Source of the DNA: Chloroflexota bacterium
GTDB taxonomy: Bacteria; Chloroflexota; Anaerolineae; Aggregatilineales; Phototrophicaceae
NCBI GenBank assembly: GCA_023430545.1
Contig: JAEZAF010000236.1
Span: 1 to 6,525, forward strand
Direction of reading: 5' to 3'
DNA: 6,525 nt
Shown here one piece after another: positions 5,809 to 6,525 of the stretch (its first letter is position 1; every line of letters starts with the position of its first letter). The notes below the pieces were generated by a model, which was not told where the DNA came from, made no database searches, and saw only the letters and a list, made by a program, of their open reading frames with translations. A program made the translations under genes and the position numbers.

Positions 5809-6525
5809 TCAAGGCTGTTCCTCGATTTTCAGGTCAATGTCCTGATGTTCGTGCTTCACCAGCAAAATAAAAGCGGTCGCCGGCAAGCTTAACTCCGCAG
5901 GCGAGTCGGCATCCCAGTCCGGGATTTCTGGTGTGATCTGCGAGTCAGTTTCATGCTGCCAGCGCCTGTCCGCCGAGTGCAGCATACATTTCCAGTTCCC
6001 GGCGGGGACAGGGAGGCTCAGTGTCACTGGATGGTCGGAGAAATTGTACACGGCGATCACATCACTGGTTTCGAGATGATCTTCATGCCAGCGATGCATA
6101 AAAATCACCTGCTCGCGCTCATAACCGATCACTTCCAGCCGGTCCTTGTTCAGATGACTCAGGGCAGGCAGGGTTTTACGCAGACGGATCAGCTCGGTGT
6201 AGAAGTCCAGCATCAGCGCGTGCCGCCCCTGACCGCGCAGCGAATGATCCAGTCGCGAACGCTGGAAGGTCTCCTCGTCCTGCGGATCAGGGACATCCTC
6301 ACTCCAGTCATGCCCGTCGAATTCTTCGGCGCGGCCCTTGCTGACCGCTGCCGCCAGTTCAGGGTCTTCAAAGCTGGAGAAGAACAGGAACGGCGTGGGG
6401 CTGGCGAATTCTTCCCCCATAAACAACAGCGGCAGATACGGTGAAAGCAGCACAATCCCCGACGCCAGCTTGAGGCTCTCAAACGAGACAAGCTGGCTCA
6501 GCCGGTCGCCGTTCATGCGATTGCC
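5809..6525 (-). CDS. treZ: Malto-oligosyltrehalose trehalohydrolase TreZ (GH13), C-terminal part
   Basis: Partial gene: the frame is open to the right edge, so 238 C-terminal residues are seen of an enzyme usually near 600. It hydrolyses maltooligosyl-trehalose, made by TreY, to free trehalose and a shortened maltodextrin. The first visible residues, GNR followed by MNGDRLSQLVSFE, continue the region IV motif HDQxGNR, whose catalytic aspartate is just beyond the window. Next comes LLSPYLPLLFMGEE (visible residues 26-39), then TPFLFFSSFEDPELAAAVSKGRAEEF and VPDPQDEETFQRSRLD, all typical of TreZ and distinct from the branching-enzyme relatives. The tail from about residue 140 is the GH13 C-terminal beta domain (YNFSDHPVTLSLPV). 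It ends in TGA at 5811-5809, three bases before the treY ATG. The ATG at 6516-6514 is internal, not the start. A treX-type debranching gene, often linked, cannot be seen here. Confidence 0.95.
   Translation of the reverse strand, partial: GNRMNGDRLSQLVSFESLKLASGIVLLSPYLPLLFMGEEFASPTPFLFFSSFEDPELAAAVSKGRAEEFDGHDWSEDVPDPQDEETFQRSRLDHSLRGQGRHALMLDFYTELIRLRKTLPALSHLNKDRLEVIGYEREQVIFMHRWHEDHLETSDVIAVYNFSDHPVTLSLPVPAGNWKCMLHSADRRWQHETDSQITPEIPDWDADSPAELSLPATAFILLVKHEHQDIDLKIEEQP
5819..5823 (-). promoter_or_regulatory. Ribosome binding site deciding the treY start
   Basis: GAGGA lies inside the last codons of treZ, 6 bases before the TTG at 5812-5810 and 12 bases before the ATG at 5806-5804. Spacing favours the TTG and codon type favours the ATG. 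The two proteins differ only by the residues Met-Ser at the N-terminus. Confidence 0.55.

Noticed and set aside
1..6525. CRISPR arrays, insertion sequences, attachment sites or rRNA.
   Set aside because: No regularly spaced repeats, transposase frames, terminal inverted repeats or rRNA stretches seen on reading both strands.

Overview
The window is a bacterial chromosomal fragment with every recognisable gene on the minus strand, so it reads right to left. Coding parts are roughly 57-65% G+C in the stretches I counted, and the one large intergenic stretch falls to about 43-45%. Dense packing, stop/start overlaps and a TTG/ATG start choice are ordinary for bacteria. The lineage cannot be fixed from this sequence. 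A Chloroflexota-like or similar heterotroph is only a guess.

Right module (about 2822-6525): the 3' end of treZ (malto-oligosyltrehalose trehalohydrolase), followed almost without a gap by a complete treY (malto-oligosyltrehalose synthase). TreY rearranges the reducing end of an alpha-1,4-glucan into a trehalosyl end, and TreZ cuts the trehalose off. Together they make trehalose from glycogen or maltodextrin.

Middle (2240-2821): 582 bp without a convincing gene, AT-richer than its surroundings. Near its left end is a well-formed minus-strand promoter (TTGGCT, 17 bp spacer, TACAAT). Its -10 box lies inside a perfect 12-bp palindrome of the GntR/FCD operator type. A second 19-bp inverted repeat lies just past the predicted transcription start. 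Further upstream are a 49-nt foldable element and a cluster of TTGCAGCA repeats.

Left module (1-2239): a 650-aa protein of the D-apionate lactonase (ApnL) type. Its stop overlaps by 4 bases (ATGA) the start of a RuBisCO-like protein, of which the first 96 residues are visible. This pairing fits the D-apiose/D-apionate route, in which a RuBisCO-like protein acts as a 3-oxo-isoapionate-4-phosphate decarboxylase (OiaX type). The reading is a regulated plant-sugar (apiose) catabolic operon beside a constitutive or stress-type trehalose operon. The apiose module, with its own promoter and tandem operator-like sites, is the most interesting part of the window.
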